From positions 1 to 48,996 of the forward strand of contig CADAAR010000024.1 of the NCBI GenBank assembly GCA_902785945.1: 48,996 bases of DNA, in the 5' to 3' direction. A program made the translations under genes and the position numbers. The notes below the pieces were generated by a model that made no database searches, was not told where the DNA came from, and saw only the letters and a program-made list of their open reading frames with translations. The DNA is from an uncultured Prevotellaceae bacterium (GTDB lineage Bacteria; Bacteroidota; Bacteroidia; Bacteroidales; Bacteroidaceae). Shown here one piece after another: positions 48,387-48,996 of the stretch; the first letter of the stretch is position 1, and each line of letters opens with the position of its first letter.

Positions 48387-48996
48387 TCATCTTCTTTTCT
48401 TTATCATACACCATAAGCCCAAAAGCACTAAAGGAATGCTCAGCAACTGCCCCATATCAAGACACATGCCTTGTTCGAAATCCACTTGTTCTTTTTTCAG
48501 AAATTCAACGAAGAATCGAAAGGTAAATATTGTTGCGATACAGTATCCGAAATAGAATCCCGACCCAACAGCGATAGGTGATGTCGTCATCATGTGTTGG
48601 GATTTGCGCCAATACTGATAAAGGAAAACGCCAATGGCAAAGATTAGAAGGTAGGCCAAGGCTTCATAGAGTTGTGCCGGATGACGTGGAACCAATTCTC
48701 CGTTTACCAGTGCCTCTTGGCTATGGAAGATAAAAGCCCACGGCATATCAGTAGTCTTTCCAATGATTTCAGAATTCATCAGGTTGCCCAGACGAATACA
48801 ACAAGCCGTGGCAGGAGCGGCAATGGCGACATTATCTAACACCATCATGGGTTTGAGTTTTTCCTTCTTCCAATAGAATGCCAAAGCGACGAAAAGGCCT
48901 ATAGTGCCACCGTGTGAAGCCAATCCCCGATAACCTATATACGACCATGAGCCGTTATCCTGTATATGAATGGGCAGGAACATCTCGATGATTCCT
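48387..48996 (-). CDS. lgt: Prolipoprotein diacylglyceryl transferase, partial at the window edge
   Basis: The frame is open to the right edge, so the N-terminal part (about 60-80 residues) is outside. Visible are YRGLASHGGTIGLFVALAFY, the signature CCIRLGNLMNSEIIG and the RHPAQLYEALAYLLIF segment with the conserved His, followed by several membrane helices. The enzyme moves a diacylglyceryl group from phosphatidylglycerol to the lipobox Cys of prolipoproteins in the inner membrane and is essential in most Gram-negatives. In the signature a Cys-Ile replaces the usual Gly before RLGN, which is common in some Bacteroidetes enzymes. Confidence 0.93.
   Translation of the reverse strand, partial: GIIEMFLPIHIQDNGSWSYIGYRGLASHGGTIGLFVALAFYWKKEKLKPMMVLDNVAIAAPATACCIRLGNLMNSEIIGKTTDMPWAFIFHSQEALVNGELVPRHPAQLYEALAYLLIFAIGVFLYQYWRKSQHMMTTSPIAVGSGFYFGYCIATIFTFRFFVEFLKKEQVDFEQGMCLDMGQLLSIPLVLLGLWCMIKKRR

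Overview
The window reads as a chromosomal contig from a Bacteroidales bacterium, most likely Prevotella/Segatella-like (Prevotellaceae). The evidence is a large set of the phylum's characteristic promoters (TTTG, 19-20 nt, TAnnTTTG, usually TACCTTTGCA or TATCTTTGCA), two HU-HIG type DNA-binding proteins, a PorT-like type IX secretion protein, an exbB-exbD-exbD-tonB cluster followed by a PstS-like lipoprotein and a TPR protein, a GH106 enzyme, and small DUF4248/smalltalk-type proteins. GC content is moderate. There is one tRNA and no rRNA. No intact transposase or CRISPR array was seen.

Layout. 1-5.3 kb is accessory: a secreted GH106 glycosidase, an ORF6N/PLD-like phage-type protein, two unusual palindromic regions, an HU-HIG gene and a probable remnant of a smalltalk gene. 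5.5-13 kb is housekeeping: a SIMPL protein, azlCD, a LMW tyrosine phosphatase, tRNA-Met, a START-like protein, an LptF/G permease with ribBA, and a class I aminotransferase. 13-18.6 kb is the TonB energising operon. In it the first exbD is frameshifted and exbB lacks the segment that should hold its last transmembrane helix. 18.6-23.3 kb holds a ferredoxin, porT, rplS, a purH-type formyltransferase, small unknown genes and a CE1-like esterase. 23.3-29.2 kb is a five-gene MacAB-TolC-like export operon with two FtsX-type permeases. 29.3-32.2 kb is a YtrABC-like ABC system with its own GntR regulator and a clear operator. 32.4-41.4 kb is again mostly housekeeping: nadK, a DJ-1 protein, ispD, recG, an M23/LysM peptidase, a HerA-like ATPase, a lipoprotein, a PPTase and a DUF4332 protein.

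41.5-48.3 kb is the most interesting accessory region. On the minus strand, in transcription order, lie a VapE-type ATPase, a tiny HTH protein, an HU-HIG protein, a 32-residue smalltalk protein and a T7-lysozyme-type amidase with no signal peptide. The associated DNA is heavily structured: 22-bp phased repeats in the HU leader, a 14-bp dyad over the HU promoter, and nested inverted repeats between vapE and the HTH gene. A DUF234-type ATPase, an unknown gene and a decayed VapBC toxin-antitoxin pair follow. The window ends inside lgt.

A recurring oddity is a dispersed family of 7-bp tandem repeats (AGTGAAN), in at least eight arrays. They sit on gene junctions, over stop codons, inside one signal peptide, at the ispD start codon, and next to the -7 boxes of two promoters. 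Three genes (exbB, exbD1, vapC) carry internal deletions. These could be real decay, assembly error, or counter-selection during cloning.
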